Below, piece by piece: positions 1 through 8,781 of a stretch of DNA of 35,516 nt. The DNA lies in contig CAJUDO010000029.1 in NCBI GenBank assembly GCA_910585405.1, positions 1 through 35,516 of the forward strand. The letters run 5' to 3'. Below the pieces are notes generated by a model that saw nothing but the letters and a program-made list of their open reading frames with translations, was not told the DNA's origin and did no database searches. A program made the position numbers and the translations under genes. This DNA is from an uncultured Peptococcaceae bacterium. Lineage in GTDB: Bacteria; Bacillota; Peptococcia; Peptococcales; Peptococcaceae. Every line of letters begins with the position of its first letter. Positions within the stretch are counted from its first letter, which is position 1.

Positions 1-80
1 GCGGTATTTCTCCTGCATCGGTGGTCACACTTGCTGAGCCGTTTGCAATGGTATAGGCCGTTACGCCCAGCTTATCTACA
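1..80 (-). pseudogene. RHS core fragment (5' edge of an orphan RHS tip)
   Basis: Bases 1-80 match 2144-2223 inside the large RHS gene, in the same orientation, with only two differences (a t for g and a c for t). On the minus strand they encode VDKLGVTAYTIANGSASV and on to GEIP, identical in protein to the RHS core. The match stops sharply at 80/81, so there is no gene start. The reading frame continues leftwards out of the window, presumably into a different toxin tip. This is seen directly; calling it a displaced (orphan) RHS tip is inference from the known organisation of rhs loci. Confidence 0.85.
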
Positions 81-134
81 AATAAAACCTGTTCCCAATT
101 TTTTAATCATTCACTATCAGAAACAGGTTTTATT
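81..134 (-). terminator. Hairpin after the immunity gene, at the RHS duplication breakpoint
   Basis: AATAAAACCTGTT (81-93) and its perfect complement AACAGGTTTTATT (122-134) form a 13-bp stem with a 28-nt loop. On the minus strand the closing arm ends in TTTTATTTG, so it may terminate the transcript of the immunity gene ending at 263. Its left arm starts exactly where homology to the RHS core stops. Confidence 0.5.
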
Positions 135-262
135 CTTGTTACCATAATTTCATTTAGATACTTTGCTCATTATAAACGCATGTACCTTCATTTTGTTCAA
201 ACCATAGTAGTTATTGCAACTATGACGTATCAACAGCTAGTCCACCGTTTCAGAACTAAAAT

Positions 263-664
263 CTAATCATGTTCAAACTCATCTATTTCCTTCTTCCTCT
301 TAAGAAATATTTCTACAGCCCACTTTTCTCTTTCAATCAAGCTATACACGTAGCCATCTATTAAAACCAATTCTTTAAACCCCCAAATAGCTTGGATCAA
401 GGAATCTTTATCGTACATGTAATATTCTTCATAATACATCAACGGATCCACAGTATCAAAAATTTCCGCAGGATACCACGACGGCAAATTTTCATAAGAA
501 CCTATGATTAAATATTGTAGTATTCCACCATATATTGCTTGTCCATACACAATATAAGTTTCCTGCAACTTTAGCGGTAATTTTGTTGTCTTAAAACCTA
601 CCATTGCTTCCAACGTTTTCTCTGCAAATCCCTCACCTGTATTCGCAATACATCTCACTTTCAC
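263..664 (-). CDS. Probable immunity protein for the RHS toxin
   Basis: A 133-aa soluble, tyrosine- and acid-rich protein with no signal peptide or membrane segment. It starts with GTG at 664, preceded by GGAGAGGG. It lies 109 nt downstream of the RHS toxin gene on the same strand and just before an orphan RHS fragment, the standard place for a cognate immunity gene. The body (YIVYGQAIYGG, then SWYPAEIFDTVD) resembles small proteins I associate with polymorphic-toxin loci of Bacillota, but I cannot name a family. The inferred role is to bind and neutralise the C-terminal toxin in the cytoplasm. Position is the main support. Confidence 0.65.
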   Translation of the reverse strand: MKVRCIANTGEGFAEKTLEAMVGFKTTKLPLKLQETYIVYGQAIYGGILQYLIIGSYENLPSWYPAEIFDTVDPLMYYEEYYMYDKDSLIQAIWGFKELVLIDGYVYSLIEREKWAVEIFLKRKKEIDEFEHD

Positions 665-773
665 AAAATCACCCTCTCCTTGTTCTTAAACTTTGAAATA
701 TATACTAACTCAATAAAATATAACTTAAAAAAGGAAAAAGATTCTCTTTCTCACAAATTTTTTTGTAAAACCT

Positions 774-3700
774 CTATTCTTTAAATTTTATATCATCAAC
801 CTTCCCTGTTCTTGGATTATACATATAGTGTATTTCATACCCATGTTCATTTCTTGCCATTTTCACCCAACCTTCTTCTGCTGGCCATCTCGGATCCGTA
901 TTTAAACCATTTAAAATACGACCTTTAGAAGGATTTGTTAATACTTCCTCCATAGCCAACTGCTCTTTCAAATTAAGTGGCTCATGTCTACCGCCTTTAG
1001 ATTGACCCCTGCCAGCTTGTTGCGGTAGTTTTTTTGAAGTAATAACCTTCTCAATGGTGCCATCAGCCTTCTTGATAACAAGTGCAGCTTCATCTCCATA
1101 CTTAATCACACCAATTAACGGCAACACGCCAACCGTATCTAATGCAATTTGCCCTGGATTATTCTTCACCAGCTCATTCCAATGCTGCAAATCATAGACC
1201 AGATCTCTTAAGTCTGCTGGCAAATCTGCCCCCAACAATCCGGCTCCAATCTGTCCTATCGTACCCAGCATTGTAATGTCACTTTCCGAGTAGTTCCCCA
1301 AGGCAACCTGTGTGGCACTTGCAACCATATAGCCTTTTTCATTAAGCCCTGTATAGAACTCGTAAATGCTGTCTTTGTATGCCTGATATTCTGCATCACT
1401 GTAAATATACGCCTGCATACCCATTTTGGCCGACATGGTCATCAAGTCTACATAGGTATATCCACACTGTTCATAGCGGAAATATGCGCCCCTTACATTT
1501 GTATTGTAGCCAACGTGGTTCAGATTTAGTGTAATGTTATTTGATGCTCCGCTTACTGCTGTATAGTCCAGGCTTACAACAGCATGATTGATTAAATTCA
1601 CATCAAAATTGACATTTGGGATCTTCCGGTTTGCAGCGGCTATGATATCTGAGAAATTCCTTACGCCTATATAGCGTTTTTCACCCGACGTAATAATATT
1701 TTTGTCCAAAATATCTGTCTGATATAATTGACCGCCGCCATTTTTCATCAATGTCAAATGATAAACCATTCCCAACGGGTCCACATACATCAGCGGATTA
1801 TTGAGCACATAGGTATACTGTACCAGACTCTGGGGATTGCGCACATTCCCCTTCACCGGGTCAACTGCTGTAAACCGTTTATCTCCCAGCTTATTGCCCT
1901 TGCTGCTGCCGTGCTTATCTGCGGTATCATACATTCTGGCCTTGGCATAGTACATTCCCAATACAGAATCTCTTTCATGCCCTGTATAGGTTTTCACCAA
2001 ATCCAATTCTCTGGTTCCGCATTTTAACACTGCATTATGGGTAATATTGCCCCACTCATCATAGCTGGTCCAGCTGGTCACTCTCTGGGTCACATCACTG
2101 GTCAGGAATTCACTGCTGCCCATATGGTCCATATGATAATACAGCGGTATTTCTCCTGCATCGGTGGTCACACTGGCTGAGCCGTTTGCAATGGTATAGG
2201 CTGTTACGCCCAGCTTATCTACACCGTATACATACCGGTAGGTCAAACCTTCGTCATACCGCTCATATTCCATCAGGTTTTCTTCGGCATCACTGTTGTA
2301 GTCGATGACAAAGTCTTTGATGACATGACTTGTTTTGTTCAGCTCCGGACTGGCCGCCACTTCCTCTGCTGGCTTTTTGCTCTTCACCTGTTTCTTACGG
2401 TTCTGCACATCCAGAATAATTTCGCTTTCCGCTCCATCCTGGGCCGTTACAGTCGTCAGCGCTGCTTCTGTCACATCATGGTACCCATACGCGTTTTTCT
2501 TGATCATCCATTCATTGGTTGCCAAAATTCCCAATCCGTTAAAGTGATAGATACTCTGTTCCCCAATATCATTGATCCCTTTCACCATCCGGTTGCTTTC
2601 ATCATACTCGTAAGCGCCTACTGTCAACGCTTTCTTATTCTTGTAGTGAACCTTCTTGGTGTTGTTACCCCGTTTGTCATAGCTGTAATCTGTCCATGTT
2701 TTCCACCCATCATCAGATTTGGTGGTAATCTGATTCAGATTGTTCAGCTTGTAGTCTACCACGACATTGTTGCTGTTCCACTCACAGGTCAGATTCCCCA
2801 GGCTGTCATACTGGTAGTTCCGTGTCTGGTTGCCATGGTCTTCATGGGCCTGCACCAGCCGGTTCAGTTCATCATACTGATATGCCCAGTCTTCCTTGGC
2901 CTGTCCCTGGCCGTTGCCCCGCTTATACTCGCTGAGCAGATTGCCATAGGCATCATAGCTGTAGGTGTGCTTGATGGTCTTCAAATCTTTTTGGCTTGGG
3001 TCGATATCCCAGATTTTTACCACGCGGCCCATGCTGTCATATTCATTTTCTGCAACCCAACCGTTGGGATAGCTCTGTCTGGTCACCCGACGCATCCCGT
3101 CATAGTCATAGCTGGTTACATTGCCGTTGTTGCTCTCAGTTACGGTTTTCAGGTTCTGTACCAGGTCATAGGTGTAGCTCACCACGATATTGTCGGGATA
3201 GGTGATGGTGCTTTCATTGCCCACCGAATCATAGGTATATGCTACGGTATCTCCTCTGTGGTCAGTCACCTTGGTCAGCTGTCTCAGCAAATCTACTTCA
3301 TAGGTGGTGGTTCCCAGCCAGTCGTCCATCTTCACCAGCTGGCCTACCTTGTTGTAGGCATAGTGTACTTCCTTGACTCCATTATAGTTAATATTGGTTA
3401 CCAAATCAATGGGACTGTAGGCATAGCTTGTCACATAGCCATCCTGGTCTGTCTGCTCGATCAGGTTGCCGTTGCCGTCATACTTGTAGGCAATCTGATT
3501 CTTTTCGGCATCGATTACTGTGGTGACCAATCCGCGGCCATCATAGCTGTACAGGGTGATTTCCTGCTCATCCACTTTATCCTGACTGTCAATCCGGTGT
3601 AAGTCTACTTTGGTCAGATTGCCTACCTTATCGTAGGTAAATTTGGCGCTGGTGCCCAATGCGTCAATGGTTTCCACAATATTGCCGTTGCCGTCTAAGA

Positions 3701-6700
3701 CATACTGGCTCCGGTTGCCGTTTTCATCGGTCATGGCGGTCATGTTGCCCAGCTTGTCGTATTCATAGCTTTCTGCAGTCCCGTCGGGATTGGTGGTTTT
3801 CACCAGTCTGTCCAACGGGTCGTATTCATAGCTTGTGGTACCGTCTGGTGTGGTCATGCTGGTGGTGTTGCCGTTGCCGTCATAGGTATAGGTGGTTTCA
3901 TACCCTTCGGCGTCGGTCACCTTGGTCACTTCACCGCGGTCGTTATACTCAAACGCTGTCACGCCGCCGCGGGCGTCGGTCATGCTGACCACTCTGTGCA
4001 TTTCATCATAAAGGAAGGTGGTGCTGTACCCTTCGGCGTTGGTCATGCTGATTAAGCTGCCGTCGTTGTCATAGGTATAGCTGGTTTCTGCGCCTTCTTC
4101 ATCCACTGATTTCACCAATCTGCCATCGGCGTCATAGGTCACAGAAGCGGTGTTGTTTTCGGCATTGATTTTGGCAATGGCTCTGTTCAGCCCATCATAG
4201 CGATAGGTTGTCCGGTTGCCGTTCCCATCTATGGCTGCCACGGTATTGCCCTGGGCATCATATTCAAAGCTGAAGGTATACCCTTCGGCGTCTACATAGC
4301 TGCTCAGTCTGTTCAATGAATCGTAGTTGTATACGGTCACATACCCTTCGGCATCGGTTACTTTGGTGAGATTGCCCACTTTGTCGTATTCCATGCTGGT
4401 CACGCCGCCCAAGGGGTCGGTCACGCTGACTAAGCGGCCATTGCCATCATACACATAGCTGGTGGTATAGCCTTCTTCATTGGTGCTGCTGGTTACATTG
4501 CCCCGGCCATCATAAATGTTGGTAGCCACTCCGTCCATGGCGTCAGTTGTTTTTACTACATTGCCTACAGCATCGTAATCATAGCTGGTGGCATACCCTC
4601 TGGCATTGGTGGTGCTTACCAGCTTGCCTTCGGCATCATACTCATAGCTGATGGTATAGTTCTCTTCATCGGTAATGGAGAGCACCTGACCGTTGGCGTC
4701 ATAGGTATAGCTGACGGTGCTGCCATCAGCATTGGTCATGGTGGTCACTCTGCCCAGATTGTCATAGGCGTAAGCTGTGGTATGCCCCAATGCATCGGTA
4801 CTGCTCACCATCTGCCCGATTCCATCATACACATAGGTGGTGGCATTGCCCAATGGTGTGGTTTCCTTCACCAATTGGCCGTTGGCGTCATAGTCATAGC
4901 TGGTTACGTTGCCCAATGCATCTGTCCTGGCCACCATCTGATTTTTGGCGTCATAGGTGTAGCGGGTGGTATTGCCGTTTTTGTCGGTGGCTGCCACAAT
5001 GTTATTGTTGGCGTCGTAGCTGTACTGCAGCGTCCCGTTCTGCGCATCGGTCACAACGGTCAGATTGCCTGCTGCATCATAGCTGTAGCCGGTGCTGTGG
5101 CCATTGGCATCGGTCTCTGTGGCTACCTGCTCCATGTTGTCATATCCGGTGCGGGTCACACCGCCCAAGGGGTCGGTTACGGCAGTCAGGTTGCCTTCGT
5201 TGTCATAGCGATAGCTCCAGGTATAGCCGTCTTCATCGGTATAGCTGAGCATCCGGCCATAGCTGTCATAGCTGTAGCTGCTGCTGTGGCCTAATGCATC
5301 TGCCTTGCCCACCAGATTGCCCGCTGTGTCATAGCTGTAACTGGTGGTATGGTTCATCGGTGTGGTTTCCGATGTCAGATTATTCTGCGTGTCATAGGTG
5401 TAGCCGGTCACATTGCCCATCCAGTCGCTCTCACTGGTATTGAAGCCGTTGCCGTCTACTGTGTAGTCCAGCTCGTTGCCATCGGCGTCGGTTATCTTCA
5501 GCAGCTTCCCGGCAATGCTATATGCATACTCGGTGGTATGGCCCAATGCATCGGTCATGCTCACCATGCGTCCCTGACTGTCATAGGCATAGCTGGTGGT
5601 ATAGCCCAATGGGTCTGTGGCTGTCAGCAGATTTCCTGCCTGGTCATAGGTATAGGTTGTGACATTTCCCAACGCATCGGTTGCAGAAGTACACCATCCC
5701 ATGGTATTATATTCATAGCGGGTGGTATTTCCGTTACCATCCGTGGCGGCTGTGAGATTGCCGCTGTTATCTCTGTCATATCTGGTGGTGTGGCCGTTGC
5801 GGTCAGACATTGCAACTACTTGATTATTTGCATCATAATCATAGGATTCGGCTGCACCGTTGGGGTAGGTAATGCTGGTTACATTGCCTTCCTCGTCGTG
5901 TCCATACTGCCAGGTATGACCTAATCTGTTGGTATAGCTGGTTCTTTCATTGCGTTCATTGTAGGTAAAGTATTCGGTGCCGTCGTTGGTGGTATCGGAA
6001 ATGATGCGGTACAGGGTATCATATGCAATACTCTGGAAATAACCGTTTTCTCCGGTACAGGTATTGACGCGGGCATCCCCGTCATAGGTGAAATAGAAGG
6101 CGCCTTCTCCCTCTACATACTGCTCAATGACTCTGTCATACCTATCATACCCATTGCGCAGATACACTTCCCCATTAAAGTTCTGGATGGTCAATAACCG
6201 ATGGTATTCGTCATAGGTATACTGCAAATCATCGGCATCCGGGTTGACTGCGCTTACCAGATCCTCCCCGCTGTAGCTGTATGTGACGCTTCTGCCGGTG
6301 CTGTCGGTCACAGCGCTGACATAGCCGCCGTCATAGGCAAAGTTCAAGCTTCCGGTCTCGGTGCTGACGCTGCGCAGCTGCCCGCCGCTGTAATGAAAAT
6401 CGGTCACATGGCCGTTTAATTGGGTGATGCTGACAATGTTGCCTTCTGTGTCGAAGTCATAGAGGGTTCCGTTTTTGTGGGTTAACACATACCCGCTGCC
6501 GCCTGCTTCAAAGGTGAAGTTGCTGCCCGGCTTGGATTTATATCTTCCGTCATACCCCAATTCAAAGTACATTTTTTCATTGTCTGGGAATATAACCTCT
6601 GCATATAAAGGCTCTATCGTTACCTTGTATGTGTAGTTATCGCTCCAGCCATAGCCCAACCGTCCTGCTTCCTCACAGGCTGTGGAGTTGTAGTATCTGA

Positions 6701-7784
6701 TATAGGGAAGATCTTCATCGCCGTACATCGAAATATCTGTGTACTCCCAGGTCAGAGCGCCGGTTAATAAGTCTACCGGGTCGCCGGTTTTCATCTGGAA
6801 CAGTTCGTCAAATTCTACTTTTCTATTTCCCACAATTTTATCCGATGGTATGTTTGACGTCCGAAAGGCCAGATAGCTTTTATACTGCCGCATCGTCGGC
6901 AGGCTTGGCTCCAGCACGATGATGTAGTTTTCATTCGCTGCCAGTTTCTGCGGATTTTCACCGTTTTCATCCACCACTGTGCCATCCCAGGCAATCTGAT
7001 TATGCTTAAAGTTGATGGGCGTGTATTCTGGCTCCATCTCCTCGGCCAACGCCACAAGCTGCAGAATCTGTTCTGTTGTCATATCTGGGGTGAGCTCAAA
7101 TTTGAGACTGCTGGAGGTTACCGACAGACTGCTTTCTGTGGAGGTACTATCTTCGCCAAACAGGCTGAATAAGGACCGTCCCCCTTCAAATTCCTGACCG
7201 GTATAGCCCATTACCCGCTTGTCCTTGTAATAGTCCTTGCGTTCCTCGTACAATCCGGCGGCTACATCAGCAATCTGCTTCTGAAACTCATCCTCCGTCA
7301 TGTTTTCTACTTCTTCAGGCGGAATATTGGGCCCTACAAGCTCATAGCCCTGTACATATCCCAAAAACTCGCCGCAAAACTGAGATTCATAGTTCCCGCC
7401 CAGCTGAACGTTTTGTTTCAGAATCATGTCGGTCTCTTTTTCATCATATTCGGCACAATAATCGTCATTGGCTTTATATACCTTCAAATCCACCGGCTGG
7501 GTGACCTGAATGGCAAAGGATAGAATCCCGATATCCTCCAGATTGATTGGCGCATAATACCAGTTCAGCATGTCCTTCACCATGCAGGTTGAGGCATTGT
7601 AATACGCCCTGGCGGAATTGATTTTCATGTACTTGAAGCCGTCTGTCAGGGGTACGTCTGCCAAAGCTGCTGCCGGCTCTGCGGCTGGTTCCTCGGCAAA
7701 GGCACTGAACGGCATCAGCGTACACAAAAACATAATTAACACAAACAGTGCGATGTGCTTCTTTGATTTGTGAAATGAGTTCAT
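774..7784 (-). CDS. Secreted RHS/YD-repeat polymorphic toxin
   Basis: A 2336-aa WapA/RHS-like protein. Residues 1-31 are a Sec signal peptide (KSKKH, hydrophobic core, SAFA then EEP). About 330-410 is a DUF6531-like region (KTGDPVDLLTGAL, PYIRYYNS). About 460-1850 is a long array of YD repeats (pattern YDYDANGQ), the shell that encapsulates the toxin. The RHS core ends with YHMDHMGS, GMYYAKARMYD and NPLMYVDPLGM near residue 2000, the usual autocleavage boundary. The tip (about 2005-2336) holds a pre-toxin linker and a final 75-residue domain with DPRWPAEEGWVKM and EIHYMYNPRTGKVDD. I recognise this end from LXG/RHS toxins and suspect a small RNase fold, but activity is not proven. The start has AGGAGGAG upstream. 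An immunity gene follows, and a partial second core copy lies at 1-80. Confidence 0.93.
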   Translation of the reverse strand: MNSFHKSKKHIALFVLIMFLCTLMPFSAFAEEPAAEPAAALADVPLTDGFKYMKINSARAYYNASTCMVKDMLNWYYAPINLEDIGILSFAIQVTQPVDLKVYKANDDYCAEYDEKETDMILKQNVQLGGNYESQFCGEFLGYVQGYELVGPNIPPEEVENMTEDEFQKQIADVAAGLYEERKDYYKDKRVMGYTGQEFEGGRSLFSLFGEDSTSTESSLSVTSSSLKFELTPDMTTEQILQLVALAEEMEPEYTPINFKHNQIAWDGTVVDENGENPQKLAANENYIIVLEPSLPTMRQYKSYLAFRTSNIPSDKIVGNRKVEFDELFQMKTGDPVDLLTGALTWEYTDISMYGDEDLPYIRYYNSTACEEAGRLGYGWSDNYTYKVTIEPLYAEVIFPDNEKMYFELGYDGRYKSKPGSNFTFEAGGSGYVLTHKNGTLYDFDTEGNIVSITQLNGHVTDFHYSGGQLRSVSTETGSLNFAYDGGYVSAVTDSTGRSVTYSYSGEDLVSAVNPDADDLQYTYDEYHRLLTIQNFNGEVYLRNGYDRYDRVIEQYVEGEGAFYFTYDGDARVNTCTGENGYFQSIAYDTLYRIISDTTNDGTEYFTYNERNERTSYTNRLGHTWQYGHDEEGNVTSITYPNGAAESYDYDANNQVVAMSDRNGHTTRYDRDNSGNLTAATDGNGNTTRYEYNTMGWCTSATDALGNVTTYTYDQAGNLLTATDPLGYTTSYAYDSQGRMVSMTDALGHTTEYAYSIAGKLLKITDADGNELDYTVDGNGFNTSESDWMGNVTGYTYDTQNNLTSETTPMNHTTSYSYDTAGNLVGKADALGHSSSYSYDSYGRMLSYTDEDGYTWSYRYDNEGNLTAVTDPLGGVTRTGYDNMEQVATETDANGHSTGYSYDAAGNLTVVTDAQNGTLQYSYDANNNIVAATDKNGNTTRYTYDAKNQMVARTDALGNVTSYDYDANGQLVKETTPLGNATTYVYDGIGQMVSSTDALGHTTAYAYDNLGRVTTMTNADGSTVSYTYDANGQVLSITDEENYTISYEYDAEGKLVSTTNARGYATSYDYDAVGNVVKTTDAMDGVATNIYDGRGNVTSSTNEEGYTTSYVYDGNGRLVSVTDPLGGVTSMEYDKVGNLTKVTDAEGYVTVYNYDSLNRLSSYVDAEGYTFSFEYDAQGNTVAAIDGNGNRTTYRYDGLNRAIAKINAENNTASVTYDADGRLVKSVDEEGAETSYTYDNDGSLISMTNAEGYSTTFLYDEMHRVVSMTDARGGVTAFEYNDRGEVTKVTDAEGYETTYTYDGNGNTTSMTTPDGTTSYEYDPLDRLVKTTNPDGTAESYEYDKLGNMTAMTDENGNRSQYVLDGNGNIVETIDALGTSAKFTYDKVGNLTKVDLHRIDSQDKVDEQEITLYSYDGRGLVTTVIDAEKNQIAYKYDGNGNLIEQTDQDGYVTSYAYSPIDLVTNINYNGVKEVHYAYNKVGQLVKMDDWLGTTTYEVDLLRQLTKVTDHRGDTVAYTYDSVGNESTITYPDNIVVSYTYDLVQNLKTVTESNNGNVTSYDYDGMRRVTRQSYPNGWVAENEYDSMGRVVKIWDIDPSQKDLKTIKHTYSYDAYGNLLSEYKRGNGQGQAKEDWAYQYDELNRLVQAHEDHGNQTRNYQYDSLGNLTCEWNSNNVVVDYKLNNLNQITTKSDDGWKTWTDYSYDKRGNNTKKVHYKNKKALTVGAYEYDESNRMVKGINDIGEQSIYHFNGLGILATNEWMIKKNAYGYHDVTEAALTTVTAQDGAESEIILDVQNRKKQVKSKKPAEEVAASPELNKTSHVIKDFVIDYNSDAEENLMEYERYDEGLTYRYVYGVDKLGVTAYTIANGSASVTTDAGEIPLYYHMDHMGSSEFLTSDVTQRVTSWTSYDEWGNITHNAVLKCGTRELDLVKTYTGHERDSVLGMYYAKARMYDTADKHGSSKGNKLGDKRFTAVDPVKGNVRNPQSLVQYTYVLNNPLMYVDPLGMVYHLTLMKNGGGQLYQTDILDKNIITSGEKRYIGVRNFSDIIAAANRKIPNVNFDVNLINHAVVSLDYTAVSGASNNITLNLNHVGYNTNVRGAYFRYEQCGYTYVDLMTMSAKMGMQAYIYSDAEYQAYKDSIYEFYTGLNEKGYMVASATQVALGNYSESDITMLGTIGQIGAGLLGADLPADLRDLVYDLQHWNELVKNNPGQIALDTVGVLPLIGVIKYGDEAALVIKKADGTIEKVITSKKLPQQAGRGQSKGGRHEPLNLKEQLAMEEVLTNPSKGRILNGLNTDPRWPAEEGWVKMARNEHGYEIHYMYNPRTGKVDDIKFKE

Positions 7785-7883
7785 TGCGTCTCCTCCTTGT
7801 TTGTATAAATATTTGTATGTGGTTGACTGTATTCTTTGCTGCTTTCAGGGGAAACCTCTGCCCTCCTTTCCTGGAATATATGC

Positions 7884-7931
7884 AAAAAAGCCATAGCAAT
7901 TAGCAATACAGCACTTTCAGTTTGCTATGGC
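7884..7931 (-). terminator. Rho-independent terminator of the agr operon
   Basis: Perfect 10-bp stem GCCATAGCAA (7890-7899) / TTGCTATGGC (7922-7931). On the minus strand it is followed by TTTTTTG. It lies about 108 nt beyond the agrD stop and 100 nt before the RHS start, so it separates the two units, though read-through into the RHS gene is possible. Confidence 0.75.
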
Positions 7932-8038
7932 GCTTCTCCACACTTATTACAATTAAGATGCTTGAGCAAAAATTCTTTTTTAACTTTTAAAGAATTTATT
8001 TTTCTGAAAAACAAAGCATCTATCTGCTAAAAAATTCC

Positions 8039-8188
8039 TTACTGTCTTTTCAGTTTTTCTGCATTTGCAGGAAACTTTGGTTGGTATCCAGGCCCATAAC
8101 AGGGTAACTGTGCTGCTACCTGACCGGCAAAAAGTGCTAATGTGCAAACTGCCGTTGCCATTGTGTAAAAAATCTTACTGTGTTTCAT
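8039..8188 (-). CDS. agrD: AgrD-type cyclic autoinducer peptide precursor
   Basis: A 49-codon gene whose ATG overlaps the agrB stop (ATGA at 8185-8188), so it is translationally coupled to its processing protease. It shows the three-part AgrD layout: a leader of about 27 residues (MKHSKIFYTMATAV, then hydrophobic TLALFAG), a single core cysteine at residue 30, and a C-terminal tail. The core and tail read PCYGPGYQPKFP followed by ANAEKLKRQ; the QPK-x-P signature after the cysteine is typical of clostridial cyclic lactone peptides. The mature signal should be a thiolactone closed on C30, perhaps CYGPG or CYGPGY (ring size inferred). The Gly-Pro-Gly in the ring is less hydrophobic than in most AgrD peptides, and the tail is basic rather than acidic. 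Confidence 0.9.
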   Translation of the reverse strand: MKHSKIFYTMATAVCTLALFAGQVAAQLPCYGPGYQPKFPANAEKLKRQ

Positions 8189-8775
8189 GTCTCATCTTTC
8201 CTTTCTTTTTTAGTCTTTGCTAATAGTAACAGTATTGTTGCTGCAAAACAGGCTAGTCCCACACAAAAAATCACATCAAACTGTTGTAACAACGCCGCCC
8301 CAATCATAAGTACACTCAATATAAACAGTAACTTATAACATTTTTTCTGCGCTGCTATCTTTTCCAAACTACTTAATGGACGATTTTTGTGATCCTGTAT
8401 ACCAAAACGATACACAGACCACCCTGTTAATAACATCACAAAACCGCTAAATACCAGCTTCCCTTGTCCTGTAATATCCGGATATATCATTATATTTACC
8501 GCTGCGGTAAACAACAAGAGACCTAATAACATACATCCCCACATTGTGTTTGCATGCCATCCTCCCATATAGCTGCGTAGAAGCAAAAAAATAGTCGTAA
8601 AAAGGATGGGCAACAAGAAAGTTTGATAATATAACATCAATACAAAGCAAATCAAATAATATACACTATTCAAAATCAAAACAGAAAAACTATATTCGTA
8701 TACTTCTCTGTCTACCTCTTGTATGACTTCTTGTTGGATTAATAAATCGCATAATTTTGAAATTATTGGCTCCAC
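8185..8775 (-). CDS. agrB: AgrB-type accessory gene regulator protease
   Basis: A 196-aa membrane protein of normal AgrB length. The conserved catalytic pair is present as H74 and C81 in GGWHANTMWGC, with the same seven-residue spacing as in staphylococcal AgrB. Several hydrophobic segments surround it, and the C-terminus is basic (KTKKERK). AgrB cleaves the AgrD tail and forms the thiolactone at the inner membrane face. The start is GTG at 8775, six nt after the agrC stop, with only a weak GAAAG ribosome site, suggesting coupling to agrC. The stop overlaps agrD by four bases. Confidence 0.95.
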   Translation of the reverse strand: MEPIISKLCDLLIQQEVIQEVDREVYEYSFSVLILNSVYYLICFVLMLYYQTFLLPILFTTIFLLLRSYMGGWHANTMWGCMLLGLLLFTAAVNIMIYPDITGQGKLVFSGFVMLLTGWSVYRFGIQDHKNRPLSSLEKIAAQKKCYKLLFILSVLMIGAALLQQFDVIFCVGLACFAATILLLLAKTKKERKDET

Positions 8776-8781
8776 CTACTT

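Noticed and set aside
94..105. TTGGGAACA half-box (minus strand) in the hairpin loop near the RHS fragment
   Set aside because: Only nine of fifteen bases match, there is no second repeat at 20 bp and no good promoter follows. A nine-base match is expected by chance in a window this size.
2325..3602. 425-codon plus-strand frame within the RHS gene
   Set aside because: Mirror of YD-repeat coding (low-complexity hydrophobic text, no ribosome site). The minus-strand RHS protein explains it.
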